Shown: positions 26,011 through 36,126, numbered from the stretch's first letter. The stretch is DNA of 64,000 bases from Paludibacter sp. (GCA_031292575.1 JARLGX010000024.1:1-64000); one strand, 5' to 3'. Numbers and translations: made by a program. Notes: generated by a model not told the origin, from the sequence alone.

Positions 26011-27558
26011 TTATTTGGGTTCCATTACAACTATCGGGATCAACATTTCTTCAAGTGATATGCCACCATGCTGAAAAGTATCTTTATAATAGCTCACGTA
26101 ATGATTGTAATTATTCGGATATGCAAAGAAATTATCGTTGTACGCAAAAACATAAGCCGAACTTACATTCGGACTTGGTAAGCCTACTTTTGCAGGTTGC
26201 GTTATTTCAAATACTTCTTTTTTGTTATAACTGAGGTTCTTCCCCACTTTATAACGCAGATTCACATTCGTGTTTCGGTCACCAATAACTTTTATGGCAT
26301 TGCTTACCTGTATTGTACCATGATCTGTTGTGAAAATAACCTTATAACCTCTTTTGGCTATTTCTCTAAAAAGTTCATACGTAGATGAATTTCTGAACCA
26401 TGATAGTGTCAGTGAACGATAAGCACGAGCATCATTTGCTAACTCACGCATCATTTTCGATTCTGTTCGGGCATGTGAGAGCATATCGATAAAATTCAAC
26501 ACACACACATTCAATTGATTGCCATCAATTCGCGACAATTGATCAATCAAACGCTCACACGAATTTGAATCATTTATTTTATGATATGAAAAAGTATAAT
26601 TTTTTCGATACCGCTGAAACATGGTTTGTAATAAATCCTTTTCGTTTAAGTTCTTACCCTCTTCATCTTCTTCTTCCACCCAAAGATCGGGAAACATTTG
26701 TTGAATTTGCAAAGGTAAAAGTCCTGAGAATATAGAGTTCCGGGCATATTGTGTGGCTGTTGGCAACATGCTGCAATACAATTCTTCCTCGTTAAACTGA
26801 AAAAAATCATTCATCAATTCACGGATAACTTTCCATTGATCATATCGGAAATTGTCGACCAAAACAAAGAATACCTTTTCACCTTTATCAAGCAAAGGGA
26901 ACACTTTTGTTTTAAACAAATCAGGACTCATCAATGGACGTTTCTCGGGATGCTCAAACCAATCGACATAATTTTTACGAACAAATTTTGTAAAAGTGTT
27001 ATTGGCTTCAGTTTTTTGCATTTTTAGCATTTCGTCCATGCCATTGTCTGTTTCAGCCAATTCCAGCTCCCAGTACACAAGTCTTTTATACACTTCAACC
27101 CAGTCTTCATAGGTAAGTGAATCGTTTATTTGCATTCCTATTCTACCAAATTCCGATTGATAAGTGGAAGTTGTATGCTCAGTTATAATTTCTTTTTGAT
27201 GAATATTCTTTTTGATAGTCAATAAAATCTGACTGGGATTCACTGGTTTAGTTAAATAATCGGCAATTTTACTCCCAATTGCCATATTCATAATATTTTC
27301 TTCTTCACTTTTGGTAATCATTACCATTGGCACAGTAGGATCAATATCTTTAATCAAAGCCAATGTTTCAAGTCCACTCAAACCAGGCATATTTTCATCT
27401 AAAAAAATTATATCAAATGTCTCCTTCTGGCACAATTCCAGGGCATCTTTTCCATTTGTTGCCGTAACAACTTCATATCCTTTTTCTTCCAAAAAAAGAA
27501 TGTACGGACGCAACAAATCCATTTCGTCGTCGGCCCAAAGTATGCGATCTTTTTTCAT
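26011..27558 (-). CDS. porX: PorX: response regulator with PglZ-type phosphatase domain (type IX secretion)
   Basis: The 515-residue protein has an N-terminal receiver domain (acidic D10/D11, phosphoacceptor D54 in FLDENMPG, lysine in LTKPVNP) and a C-terminal alkaline-phosphatase-superfamily PglZ domain (VLVDNFRYDQW, nucleophile threonine in PTATQYARNS, FIDMLSHAR and FTTDHGTI). This architecture is that of PorX, which in Porphyromonas gingivalis regulates type IX secretion genes with PorY and SigP. Its start is 40 bases after the end of porW. The PglZ domain here is not a BREX phage-defence protein: no BREX partners are present. Confidence 0.93.
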   Translation of the reverse strand: MKKDRILWADDEMDLLRPYILFLEEKGYEVVTATNGKDALELCQKETFDIIFLDENMPGLSGLETLALIKDIDPTVPMVMITKSEEENIMNMAIGSKIADYLTKPVNPSQILLTIKKNIHQKEIITEHTTSTYQSEFGRIGMQINDSLTYEDWVEVYKRLVYWELELAETDNGMDEMLKMQKTEANNTFTKFVRKNYVDWFEHPEKRPLMSPDLFKTKVFPLLDKGEKVFFVLVDNFRYDQWKVIRELMNDFFQFNEEELYCSMLPTATQYARNSIFSGLLPLQIQQMFPDLWVEEEDEEGKNLNEKDLLQTMFQRYRKNYTFSYHKINDSNSCERLIDQLSRIDGNQLNVCVLNFIDMLSHARTESKMMRELANDARAYRSLTLSWFRNSSTYELFREIAKRGYKVIFTTDHGTIQVSNAIKVIGDRNTNVNLRYKVGKNLSYNKKEVFEITQPAKVGLPSPNVSSAYVFAYNDNFFAYPNNYNHYVSYYKDTFQHGGISLEEMLIPIVVMEPK

Positions 27559-27598
27559 TTGAAGATAAGTATTTTTAGCTCGTTTTTTTTTTGTAAAT

Positions 27599-30500
27599 TT
27601 ATTTCAAATAATATTCTTTCATAAACTCAAAATAAGTACTGAGAGCGTTTTTTTGAATCATTGTATTTAGGTTTTTACGCGAACCCAGTAAATTTCTATA
27701 ATCTGCGCCTTTCAATCCTTCAAACAATGCTTTTTCTCTCACCATTTTAATCAAATATGCTTTGGCAACATGAGCATCAATTAAACTACCAATAATAATT
27801 ACTTGAACTTTACCAGTTGTTTCAAGGGTAACATTCAGATTCATAGTACCATAATTCTTTGAATTGTATGAGTCAAAAGCTGTTTTAATTTTAGCAAAAT
27901 CTATTTTTCCTGACATTATATAAATTGCAATATAATGTGGCTCATTTTCGACATATCCGAACAATCCTTTAAACAATAGCACTTCAACCGGTTTGGGTTG
28001 TACGGTTGCAGGTGGAGGAGTTTGTTTTACTACAACTTCCTGTTTTGGCTGATTAATTTCTTTTGTTTTATCTCCCGATTCCTTCTTCAAATCATCAGTT
28101 GTAGCCTGCGTAGTTTGTGATTTTTTATTTTCAACAGCTTTTTGAATTTGCTTTTCGTTACTTTCCTTATTTACCTTAATTTCAGTAACCTCAGCTCGTT
28201 TTTCGTTTTCTACTTTAACTGTATTTATAGAAGTATTTTTTGTTACAATTTTATCTTCTTCCTGAATATTTTTCCCCTTAGTAATTACTTTGTTTTCAGC
28301 CAACTGAATATGTCGATTAAGTAATGGTTGCTTTGATTGAAAAGCCAGATAATCTTTCAGGTTAAAACCGGTTTTAAGTAACGCATAATTATCTTCCGAC
28401 ATTATAACTTCCTGAACATGATAATCGTTCATTAATTTTGTAAGATTTGCATCTGTGGCAATAGATTTTTCGTATGCAACAGCTTCATCGTACGATTCAA
28501 AATTGGTAACAGATAAAGAGCTTTGTGCACTGTCCATTTTATTTATGACTAAATCAAAATCTTTAATCATAAATCGGGAGAAATTAAACGAGGCAACATT
28601 ATAAAGCAACTTATTCATATCCGACTGATTTACAGTACTTATAAACAAAATTCTATGCTTAGTAAGTTTGTCTACTGAAAATTGACGGGGTTGAATTTCA
28701 TTTACATTTGTTTTAATACTCTCATCCCGTAAAGTTAACAATGAACCACTCGAACTTCCAGTTTTTATTTCCTGACCCTGTTTCATCAATGCCAATATAT
28801 CTTTTGCCATTGCGCTTACATCACTATCGGGATATTTGGCAAGTAAATCATTCAATGCTGTTCTAAATAAATCGGGGGTCTCATTTTTTCCAATACTTAA
28901 AGCATTTAGAAACAAGAATTTTGGCATCAGTGTTGACAATGGAAAGTTTTGCCTAATATATGCAACTTGCTTATAAACAGTTCTATAATCGCTTTGATTA
29001 AATGCTTTGTAGGTTAGACTATAAATCGAATCCTGCACTTTATACATACTTGCGAGTTTCTCAGTATAGTCAGGCTGTGAAAGAATTCTATCGTATTTTG
29101 AATTTGGATATTCTTTTATCAATTTCATTCTATACACATTTGCTTCACTTTGATTGCCTAATTTAGTTTGCATTAAATAAATGTAGAAATAGGCATCCGG
29201 AACTCGTTTATCTGAGTTGAATCTTCGAATAAATTCTTCGAATGTACCTATCGACATTGGAAAATCTTCAATCTGATCTTTGTAAATTTCACCCATTGAA
29301 AATAATGCATCTCCAATTTCTTCAGTAGATTTTGCCAACTGTGCAGGCGTAATAGGGATTTGTCTTAAATAAAACTCAGGTTTTTTATTATCACTGACTT
29401 CATTCAATTTAGCAATTGTATCTGTTTGGTTATCTTTTACAGAAGCGTCGGCAGAGTTTTCATCGGCAAAAAGAGATGCTGATTTATTAGCTCTCTGCCA
29501 GTTATCTTCGAGCTTGCGTTTTCCCCATTTCTTAATAAATTCAATTTCACCGGTTTGCATTACATCCATATTGTAGAAATACCAATCAGCCGCTACACCT
29601 ACCTTTCCGCCAATTGGAGGCAATTTAGCAAAGGAATCTTCTGCATTTGCAACTGCTTCTTGTTTATCTTTCAGTTCTTTTGCTGCAGCTGCTTTCTCAT
29701 CGGCAATTAATTTATTTATAATACCGTTCACCACATCAATTCTTTTGCTTTCGGGCATGGCAGATAATCGTTGCAAACTATCTTGCAATACAACTATATC
29801 ATTTTGAGTTACCAATTGTCCCAGCATTTCACCCAATCGGGTAACCCGATTATAGTCTTCATTTTCGTTTGTTATAATTTTTCCAGCTGCATCATAACAT
29901 GGCTGTGCCAAAACATACTTTTTACTTGAATAGTAAATGTCACCTAACTTAATAAGTGATATTGCTTTGGCAACTCCATTTTGAGTACTTTTCTCTGCAG
30001 AAAGCTTGTAGTTTTCAATTGCTTTTAATGTATCTGCATGGTACAAATAAGTATTCCCTATTGCAAAATATAGTTGATCCAGATAGTCTTTGTTATTTCG
30101 ATTTTTAGTCATACTCAAAAGATCTTTTCTGATTTTTGAAATATCACCTTGTCCTAACTGAGCCTGACTTATCCGTGCATTAAAATCCATTTCATAAGGA
30201 GGGTTCGATTTTATAACCTTAGAATAAGTATCATAAGCAGCTTTATTATCATTTGTTTTCTGATATAATTGGGCTAACAAATACCTAAACCGAAGTTTTA
30301 AAGTATTATCCTTTTCATTAGCTAACGCTATTTCCAGAAATGGTATAGCTGCTTTATATTGGCGTTTTTTTAACAATAAGTCGGCGTTAACCGAAGCAAA
30401 AAATCCTACATTTGCACGTTTAAGGTTATCTTGTTTGAGATTTAACAGCACCTGCTCTGCTTGGTAAATCCATCCCATCTCACCATAAGCACGGGCAATC

Positions 30501-31054
30501 CAAAGTTGGCAAACTGCTTCCATATTTTTGTCAGTACCATAATGATGTATTATATACGAAAAAGTACCTACTGAACCAATAAAATCCGCTTTATGGAATT
30601 CAGCTTTACCAAGTAGTAACCAGGCTTCTTTCAATGCCGGATTAAATTCCTCCTGATTATAAAAGAGCTTATATTCAGGCAAATTAGCTTTATTGTAATC
30701 TTTATCAGGCTTTATTTTTATAGAGTGTAATTTTATTGCCTTCCTGCATTTTTCTATCGTTAAGTCCATATTCGTTGTTGCCGCATTTGCATTCGAATGA
30801 TGGCTAATCGGATACATCGGGATGATGTTTGAATAGTCTTCTTTATTTGCTTTCTGGATATTTTTCAACCCCTCCTCGTAGCTCACATCGCCATTGTAAT
30901 AGACATTAAAATGAGTAGTCATAGCCTGATAATCTCTTGAAAACCAAGTATTTTTTTTTGTTGAACATCCACTGATAATGATTATCAGAAGACTGAAAAA
31001 AATTATATGTGCTAAGTGGTTTTTCAAATCAAATTTGGTTGAGAAAATGGGCAT
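27599..31054 (-). CDS. porW: PorW/SprE: type IX secretion TPR lipoprotein
   Basis: The 1151-residue protein begins with a lipoprotein signal (hydrophobic 16-28, lipobox IIISGC, C30). KKNTWFSRDYQAMTTHFNVYYNG follows, the hallmark of SprE/PorW, which is needed for type IX secretion and, in Flavobacterium, gliding. The body (about 150-720) consists of TPR helices; residues from about 930 to 1040 are a low-complexity K/E/Q/P-rich segment, and the end is a conserved C-terminal domain. It would be anchored in the outer or inner membrane, facing the periplasm. It directly precedes porX in the same orientation. No frame damage seen. Confidence 0.9.
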   Translation of the reverse strand: MPIFSTKFDLKNHLAHIIFFSLLIIIISGCSTKKNTWFSRDYQAMTTHFNVYYNGDVSYEEGLKNIQKANKEDYSNIIPMYPISHHSNANAATTNMDLTIEKCRKAIKLHSIKIKPDKDYNKANLPEYKLFYNQEEFNPALKEAWLLLGKAEFHKADFIGSVGTFSYIIHHYGTDKNMEAVCQLWIARAYGEMGWIYQAEQVLLNLKQDNLKRANVGFFASVNADLLLKKRQYKAAIPFLEIALANEKDNTLKLRFRYLLAQLYQKTNDNKAAYDTYSKVIKSNPPYEMDFNARISQAQLGQGDISKIRKDLLSMTKNRNNKDYLDQLYFAIGNTYLYHADTLKAIENYKLSAEKSTQNGVAKAISLIKLGDIYYSSKKYVLAQPCYDAAGKIITNENEDYNRVTRLGEMLGQLVTQNDIVVLQDSLQRLSAMPESKRIDVVNGIINKLIADEKAAAAKELKDKQEAVANAEDSFAKLPPIGGKVGVAADWYFYNMDVMQTGEIEFIKKWGKRKLEDNWQRANKSASLFADENSADASVKDNQTDTIAKLNEVSDNKKPEFYLRQIPITPAQLAKSTEEIGDALFSMGEIYKDQIEDFPMSIGTFEEFIRRFNSDKRVPDAYFYIYLMQTKLGNQSEANVYRMKLIKEYPNSKYDRILSQPDYTEKLASMYKVQDSIYSLTYKAFNQSDYRTVYKQVAYIRQNFPLSTLMPKFLFLNALSIGKNETPDLFRTALNDLLAKYPDSDVSAMAKDILALMKQGQEIKTGSSSGSLLTLRDESIKTNVNEIQPRQFSVDKLTKHRILFISTVNQSDMNKLLYNVASFNFSRFMIKDFDLVINKMDSAQSSLSVTNFESYDEAVAYEKSIATDANLTKLMNDYHVQEVIMSEDNYALLKTGFNLKDYLAFQSKQPLLNRHIQLAENKVITKGKNIQEEDKIVTKNTSINTVKVENEKRAEVTEIKVNKESNEKQIQKAVENKKSQTTQATTDDLKKESGDKTKEINQPKQEVVVKQTPPPATVQPKPVEVLLFKGLFGYVENEPHYIAIYIMSGKIDFAKIKTAFDSYNSKNYGTMNLNVTLETTGKVQVIIIGSLIDAHVAKAYLIKMVREKALFEGLKGADYRNLLGSRKNLNTMIQKNALSTYFEFMKEYYLK

Positions 31055-31100
31055 AAAAGCTATTTTGAAAATTTAAACTTTAAAATTTCAAAGGATAGTA

Positions 31101-31108
31101 CAAAGTTA
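31101..31108 (-). promoter_or_regulatory. Possible porW -7 promoter element
   Basis: On the minus strand this reads TAACTTTG, an exact TAnnTTTG match, about 47 bases before the porW ATG. No good TTG was found at the -33 distance. The remaining 236-base gap to the CPBP gene is AT-rich, without recognisable genes. Confidence 0.45.
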
Positions 31109-31290
31109 TTCTTTATTTGCTTTGTATATCTGGAATTTAAAACTTTAAAAAGTGATTTCTATTGTATTTAAGCTTACAAAAATACACTTTTTTGAGCATT
31201 TCTTGTTAACCTTCAAAGGAAAATAGTTTAGAATCTATCTGAAAAGTCTATAATGTTAGAGAAGAAGAGTTGAAATAAAAATTAGATGTC

Positions 31291-32169
31291 TTACAAATTG
31301 ACAATACCGGTTTGAAATCTTTTTTTAAGCCAAAAGAATCCAAAAACAGCCAATGAACCACTCGCAAGACCCAACCAAAGGGTATTTCCTGTTCCTACTG
31401 AATCAATATCTGGCAATTTATAACCGTTATTTTTAAAATAATAGAAAAGTATTGCAATAAAATTGTTAGTAAAATGTGCAGCTATCGGCAACCAGATGTT
31501 CTCACTCCAAAACAGTAAATATCCAAAAAATGCACCCAACAACATACGTGGCAAAAATCCGTAAAACTGCAAATGAATAGTACTAAAAATTATCGCTGTT
31601 ATCCATATTGCCACTTTAATATTTAATTTCTGCTGCATAACTCCCTGTATTGCACCCCTGAAAAATAATTCTTCACCAAAAGCCGGAATCATAGAAATTA
31701 AAAAAACATTGAAAATAAGTCCTTGAATATTATGTACATTCAACAGTTTCACTGTAAGCTGTGTTGCGTTTTCTTCAGAGTTTTTCATCCATGTTTCCAA
31801 TCCTACCATAGCTTTTGGAAGTACTAGTTGATGATTCAAATCACTAAGCAAATTAACAAATGGAATAACAATCAACATAAACAGAAACACGAAAAATACG
31901 TCCATCAAGTTTATTTTCTTATTTAAATGTAAGAACTGTAAGGTATTATCACTACACAAATAAGCCAAAACGAAAGGAGGAATAATTAATATTACAATTG
32001 ACATAATTAATTGTGTAATTTTAATTATTCCAACGCTTGTTGGATTTTGATTGGCAACAATAGCTATAACCGGTGTAACCAACAGTGTAAGAAACACCGT
32101 GATAGAGAATAAAATAAAAAATTTAAAAAAAACGCCTTTATTTATAAATATCCCTTGAGAATTAGCCAT
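31291..32169 (-). CDS. CPBP-family intramembrane glutamic protease (CAAX/Abi)
   Basis: This 292-residue protein has about seven hydrophobic segments and sits in the inner membrane. The protease signatures are GEELFFRGAIQGVM (motif 1, EExxxR), STIHLQFYG (motif 2 histidine) and HFTNNFIAI (HxxxN/D). Members cleave prenylated or peptide substrates; bacterial roles range from bacteriocin immunity to regulation of sigma-factor release. No bacteriocin genes are near. It lies between porW and the RRM gene in the same orientation, but a strong terminator separates it from the latter. Confidence 0.88.
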   Translation of the reverse strand: MANSQGIFINKGVFFKFFILFSITVFLTLLVTPVIAIVANQNPTSVGIIKITQLIMSIVILIIPPFVLAYLCSDNTLQFLHLNKKINLMDVFFVFLFMLIVIPFVNLLSDLNHQLVLPKAMVGLETWMKNSEENATQLTVKLLNVHNIQGLIFNVFLISMIPAFGEELFFRGAIQGVMQQKLNIKVAIWITAIIFSTIHLQFYGFLPRMLLGAFFGYLLFWSENIWLPIAAHFTNNFIAILFYYFKNNGYKLPDIDSVGTGNTLWLGLASGSLAVFGFFWLKKRFQTGIVNL

Positions 32170-32185
32170 TTGAATATAATTTTTA

Positions 32186-32221
32186 CAAAAAAACTCCTGC
32201 TATCTTTCGATAACAGAAGTT
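32186..32221 (-). terminator. Intrinsic terminator of the RRM gene
   Basis: On the minus strand a 13-pair stem (AACTTCTGTTATC with GATAGCAGGAGTT, two G-U pairs) is closed by a GAAA tetraloop and followed by a run of seven T. It lies 26 bases after the RRM stop codon, directly before the CPBP protease start. Confidence 0.88.
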
Positions 32222-32246
32222 CTTTTTGTGTCTTAAAAACTTAATT

Positions 32247-32492
32247 TTAGTTTCTTGGACGAGCTTCTTTAACAACCATTGAGCGGCCATCAAATTCAGC
32301 ACCGTTTAATTCTTCGATTACTTTTGCAGCAGCTGCATCGTCAGCCATTTCTACAAATGCAAATCCTTTTGATTTTCCGGTTTCGCGGTCTTTGATAATT
32401 TTGCAAGATTCTACTTGACCATACTCTTCAATAACCCCTTGAAGGTCATTTTCGCGAACTTTGTAACTTAAGTTACCTACGTAAATGTTCAT
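32247..32492 (-). CDS. RRM-type RNA-binding protein
   Basis: An 81-residue protein consisting of a single RNA-recognition motif: RNP2 is NIYVGNLSY near the start and RNP1 is KGFAFVEM (about residue 44). It resembles the small glycine-poor RRM proteins common in Bacteroidetes and cyanobacteria that bind single-stranded RNA. The open frame extends to 32633, but the ATG at 32492 starts exactly at the RRM. A promoter about 130 bases upstream implies a long leader, as in genes regulated by RNA structure. It has its own strong terminator. Confidence 0.92.
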   Translation of the reverse strand: MNIYVGNLSYKVRENDLQGVIEEYGQVESCKIIKDRETGKSKGFAFVEMADDAAAAKVIEELNGAEFDGRSMVVKEARPRN

Positions 32493-32620
32493 AAAATAAA
32501 ATAAAAATTGAATAAATTGTGATTCAAGAATAGTATAAACAAACGAGGTTAAAGCAAATTCGGACCTGAGAAGGAGAGTTGGAAATAACCGTACGAAAAA
32601 ATACACTTTCTTTTCGGTTA

Positions 32621-32651
32621 CAAAGGAAATCAATTATTTTCGAATATACAA
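32621..32651 (-). promoter_or_regulatory. Probable promoter of the RRM gene
   Basis: On the minus strand TTG is followed after 20 bases by TTCCTTTG (one mismatch to TAnnTTTG). Transcription would start near 32616, giving a leader of about 120 bases before the ATG at 32492. Confidence 0.45.
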
Positions 32652-32699
32652 CAAATTGTGTAAAAATATTTGAAATTTAGTGAATTAGATACATTTATT

Positions 32700-33959
32700 T
32701 TAGTTCCGGATTAACCCATCTCCTTTAATAATCCACTTGTAGGAGCATAATTCCGCCAATGCCATTGGACCTCGTGCATGTAATTTTTGGGTGCTAATTC
32801 CAATCTCTGCACCCAATCCAAACTGTGCACCATCGGTAAAAGCAGTGGAAACATTCGTGTACACACATGCTGCATCAATTACTTTTTCAAAATACAATAT
32901 ATGTGGCTCATTTTCACTTACGATGCATTCACTGTGTTTGGAGCTAAATCTGGCTATATGATCAACGGCCTCTTGAATTGATTCAACAGTTTTTACAGCC
33001 ATTTTATAATCTAAAAATTCAGTTCCGTAACTTTCTTCTGTGGCCTTTTGTAATAGATTTCCCGGATATTTTCCGTTCAAAAAAGTGTATGCTTTTACGT
33101 CAGCATAAATAATTACATTTTTTTCGGCTAATTTTCCGCAAAGCAATGGCAAATCGGAAAGTCTTTTTTTATTTATTACTAAACAATCCAATGCATTACA
33201 TACACTTACGCGACGGGTTTTGGCGTTGAATATTATTTCTTTCCCTTTTTCTACATCCCCAAATTCATCAAAATAAGTATGGCAAATCCCTGCTCCTGTT
33301 TCGATAACCGGAATGTGTGAATTGTCACGAACAAAATCAATTAAGCCTTTACTTCCACGTGGAATTACCACATCCACAACCCCCACGGCATTCATCAATT
33401 CTGCTGTTGCTTCACGCCCGGCAGGCAATAAAGTTACTATGTTTTTATCTAATCCAAATTTCTCCAATACCGTTTGAATCACTTTTACAATAGCTGAATT
33501 GGAATTATGAGCATCAGTTCCTCCCTTTAAAACACATGCATTCCCCGATTTGAAACACAACGAAAAGACATCAAAGCTCACATTCGGACGTGCTTCATAA
33601 ATAATACCCACAACTCCAAAGGGAACTGTTATTTTCGTTATTTTCATCCCATTCGGACGCTCGGTTTCCATTAAAATTTTCCCCACTGGCGATGGCAACG
33701 AAGCTACATTCCGAATATCGGCAGCTATTCCTTCAATTCGTTGTTTGCTTAGCAAAAGGCGATCGTACATTAGATTTGTATTATCCATTGCTGCCAAATC
33801 CTTAGCATTCTCTTTTAGAATATTTTCTGTTTGTAAAATGGCTTCGTCGGCTAACGCAAGCAAAACCCGATTAATTGTTTCATCAGAAATCAGATTTAGA
33901 GAGCGGGAAGCAAGCACTGTAGATTGTTTCCAGTCGGATTTTATAGTAGTTGAATTCAT
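32700..33959 (-). CDS. proA: Glutamate-5-semialdehyde dehydrogenase (ProA)
   Basis: The 419-residue enzyme reduces gamma-glutamyl phosphate to the semialdehyde in proline synthesis. [23 protein letters not shown]-type loop [27 protein letters not shown], the catalytic cysteine region [14 protein letters not shown] and [18 protein letters not shown] are characteristic. It follows proB by 24 bases, forming a two-gene proBA operon. Length is normal. Confidence 0.96.
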   Translation of the reverse strand: MNSTTIKSDWKQSTVLASRSLNLISDETINRVLLALADEAILQTENILKENAKDLAAMDNTNLMYDRLLLSKQRIEGIAADIRNVASLPSPVGKILMETERPNGMKITKITVPFGVVGIIYEARPNVSFDVFSLCFKSGNACVLKGGTDAHNSNSAIVKVIQTVLEKFGLDKNIVTLLPAGREATAELMNAVGVVDVVIPRGSKGLIDFVRDNSHIPVIETGAGICHTYFDEFGDVEKGKEIIFNAKTRRVSVCNALDCLVINKKRLSDLPLLCGKLAEKNVIIYADVKAYTFLNGKYPGNLLQKATEESYGTEFLDYKMAVKTVESIQEAVDHIARFSSKHSECIVSENEPHILYFEKVIDAACVYTNVSTAFTDGAQFGLGAEIGISTQKLHARGPMALAELCSYKWIIKGDGLIRN

Positions 33960-33983
33960 TTTCTATGTAAATAATTATGTGTT

Positions 33984-35066
33984 CTATTCCAAATATAAAT
34001 AATCGCAATGTACCAGAGGCTTTTGGTTCTTTTTGCCAATCATTTCACGCGCCTTTTCGCTGTCATATTGCACTTTGCCTATTCCAAGCGATTGTCCATT
34101 TTGATCAAAAATCCTAACAATATCATCTTTTTCAAAATCACCTACAATCTCGGTAGCACCAATTGGCAAAAGGCTTACTGCTTTTTCACCGATAAGAGCT
34201 TTAGCTGCATTTTCATTCACATGAATCTCACCTTTGGCAAAGCCTTCGCTATGTGCTATCCATTTTTTTACACTCGAAACTTCACTACCCGATGCCACAA
34301 AATGCGTTGAAATGACATCTGATTTTTTATCAAGCAATTGAAGCAACATATTATCACGTTTGCCATTGGCTATATAAACATCAATCCCTTCGTCAGCAAT
34401 TTTGCGTGCAATAGTTGTTTTTGTCAACATTCCACCACGACCAAAAGTAGACTTTGAACTCTCAATAAAATCAGAAACATCCTGTCCTTTCTCAATTTGA
34501 CGAATCACTTTCGATTCGGGGTTGTTTGGCGAGCCATTATAGATACCGTCAATATTGCTGAGAATTATCAGGGCTTGCATATCCATCATCGAAGCAATCA
34601 GACCTGAAAGTTCATCATTATCGGTAAACATAAGTTCCGAAACGGAAACTGTATCATTTTCATTTACAATAGGAATAACCTTATTTTCAAGCATAACACG
34701 CATGCAATTGCGTTGGTTGAGATAATGCCTGCGGCTACTGAAATTTTCTTTTGTCGTCAACACCTGCCCAACCATAATACCATGTTCGCGAAACAAATCG
34801 TAATAATGATTAATTAGTTTGGCTTGCCCAACGGCCGAAAAAAGTTGACGCTGATCAACCACATCCATCTTTTTATTAATTCCCATTACACTTCTTCCTG
34901 AAGCGACTGCACCCGATGAAATCATCACTATTTCAACGCCTTTTTTGTGTAATTGAGATATTTGATCAACCAATGCCGACATGCGTGTAATATCAAGTGT
35001 TCCATCGGCGCGAGTTAATACATTACTCCCTATTTTTACGGCTATTTTTTTAAATCGAGTACTCAT
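33984..35066 (-). CDS. proB: Glutamate 5-kinase (ProB)
   Basis: A 360-residue enzyme that phosphorylates glutamate, the first and usually proline-inhibited step of proline synthesis. The kinase domain shows VKIGSNVLTRADG, MISSGAVASGRS, NENDTVSVSELMFTDNDELSGLIA and RGGMLTKTTIARKIA. A C-terminal PUA domain (about 275-355) is present, as in the long ProB form. It is encoded directly upstream of proA. The gap to the M28 gene (35067-35130) contains TTACGCAAAT/ACGCAGATT words that resemble dispersed repeats. Confidence 0.96.
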   Translation of the reverse strand: MSTRFKKIAVKIGSNVLTRADGTLDITRMSALVDQISQLHKKGVEIVMISSGAVASGRSVMGINKKMDVVDQRQLFSAVGQAKLINHYYDLFREHGIMVGQVLTTKENFSSRRHYLNQRNCMRVMLENKVIPIVNENDTVSVSELMFTDNDELSGLIASMMDMQALIILSNIDGIYNGSPNNPESKVIRQIEKGQDVSDFIESSKSTFGRGGMLTKTTIARKIADEGIDVYIANGKRDNMLLQLLDKKSDVISTHFVASGSEVSSVKKWIAHSEGFAKGEIHVNENAAKALIGEKAVSLLPIGATEIVGDFEKDDIVRIFDQNGQSLGIGKVQYDSEKAREMIGKKNQKPLVHCDYLYLE

Positions 35067-35130
35067 AAGATATTGTTTGAACGTAAATTACGCAAATCAA
35101 CGCAGATTGCTTTTTACTTCTTACTACCAA

Positions 35131-36108
35131 CTATTTTTCATTGTAAACCACACTCATTAGCGTAGTTCCAACTGCCTGAAGTGTATTCTTATCAACATTA
35201 TCCATTGTATCATGCGTTGTATGCCAATAACTACCAAACCCACTCGTTGTTTTCGGATCATACTGAATAATATCAATACTTGGAATCCCCAGTATTTGAT
35301 TTACATAAATGTGATCGTCGGTAATTGCACCCCCTTTTTGATCGGAAAAATACTGACCAAATCCCAGGCTTTTAGCTTGACTCCAAACTTTGTCCACTAC
35401 ATTTCCAGCAAAATTTTCAGACATTTGTTCTTTAAAGAAAGTAGCCTGAGGTGCACCAACCATATCCAGCAAAATACCAAAACGCGCCGTATATCCCGGG
35501 ACATGGGGATGATGTGCCCAATACTGGGTTCCCAAACACCAGGAATCCTCACTACTTTCGCCTTGAGCATTTTCAGGCTGTCCATAATCTTCCGAATCAA
35601 AAAAGATAATATCCACACCCACATTGGGTAAATTTTTGCCCATTAATCTGGCCATTTCAAGTAGAACTCCTACTCCGCTAGCACCATCATTGGCAGCCAT
35701 AACGGGCTTCTTCCGATTTTCAGGTTTTGAATCCTGATCGGCCCAGGGACGTGAATCCCAGTGCGAAAACAATAAAATACGTGTTTCAGCCTTTGGATTG
35801 AAAGAGCCGATAATATTGTCCGACTTTAAAACAGTACCATCAAATGCAGTCAAATCAGCTTTTTGATTAACCACTTCTGCACCAAATGCTTTTAATTTTT
35901 CAGATAAGTATACAGCGCAATCATCATGAGCTAGGGTATTGGGCACACGGGGACCAAAATCAACCTGCTTCTTACAAAATTTATACGCCGAATCAGCCGA
36001 AAAAACAGGTATATTCACCATTTTTTCTTTTGTTTGTGCACTCCGTGTTGTTTGAGTGCACGACACAAACTGAAAGACGGAGAGTACAAGTAATAATATT
36101 TTTTTCAT
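35131..36108 (-). CDS. M28-family lipoprotein resembling bacterial glutaminyl cyclase
   Basis: The 325-residue product begins KKILLLVLSVFQFVSC, a lipoprotein signal with C17. The metal-binding pattern of M28/animal-type glutaminyl cyclases is visible in FSHWDSRPWADQD, ANDGASGVGVLLEMA, IIFFDSEDYGQ and WHTTHDTMDN. In P. gingivalis such an enzyme (PgQC) makes pyroglutamate on periplasmic proteins; an aminopeptidase role is the alternative. The open frame runs to 36192, but a TATCTTTG promoter lies inside that extension, so the ATG at 36108 is used. Confidence 0.82.
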   Translation of the reverse strand: MKKILLLVLSVFQFVSCTQTTRSAQTKEKMVNIPVFSADSAYKFCKKQVDFGPRVPNTLAHDDCAVYLSEKLKAFGAEVVNQKADLTAFDGTVLKSDNIIGSFNPKAETRILLFSHWDSRPWADQDSKPENRKKPVMAANDGASGVGVLLEMARLMGKNLPNVGVDIIFFDSEDYGQPENAQGESSEDSWCLGTQYWAHHPHVPGYTARFGILLDMVGAPQATFFKEQMSENFAGNVVDKVWSQAKSLGFGQYFSDQKGGAITDDHIYVNQILGIPSIDIIQYDPKTTSGFGSYWHTTHDTMDNVDKNTLQAVGTTLMSVVYNEK

Positions 36109-36126
36109 ATTTACAATAATATGCCA

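Noticed and set aside
26011-27558. PglZ-domain protein as a BREX phage-defence component
   Set aside because: The PglZ domain is fused to a receiver domain and sits next to porW, which is the PorX arrangement. No brxA, brxC, pglX or brxL-like genes are present.
31291-32169. CPBP (Abi) protein as an abortive-infection or bacteriocin-immunity gene
   Set aside because: No toxin, bacteriocin or other defence gene is near; the family name alone does not support a defence role.
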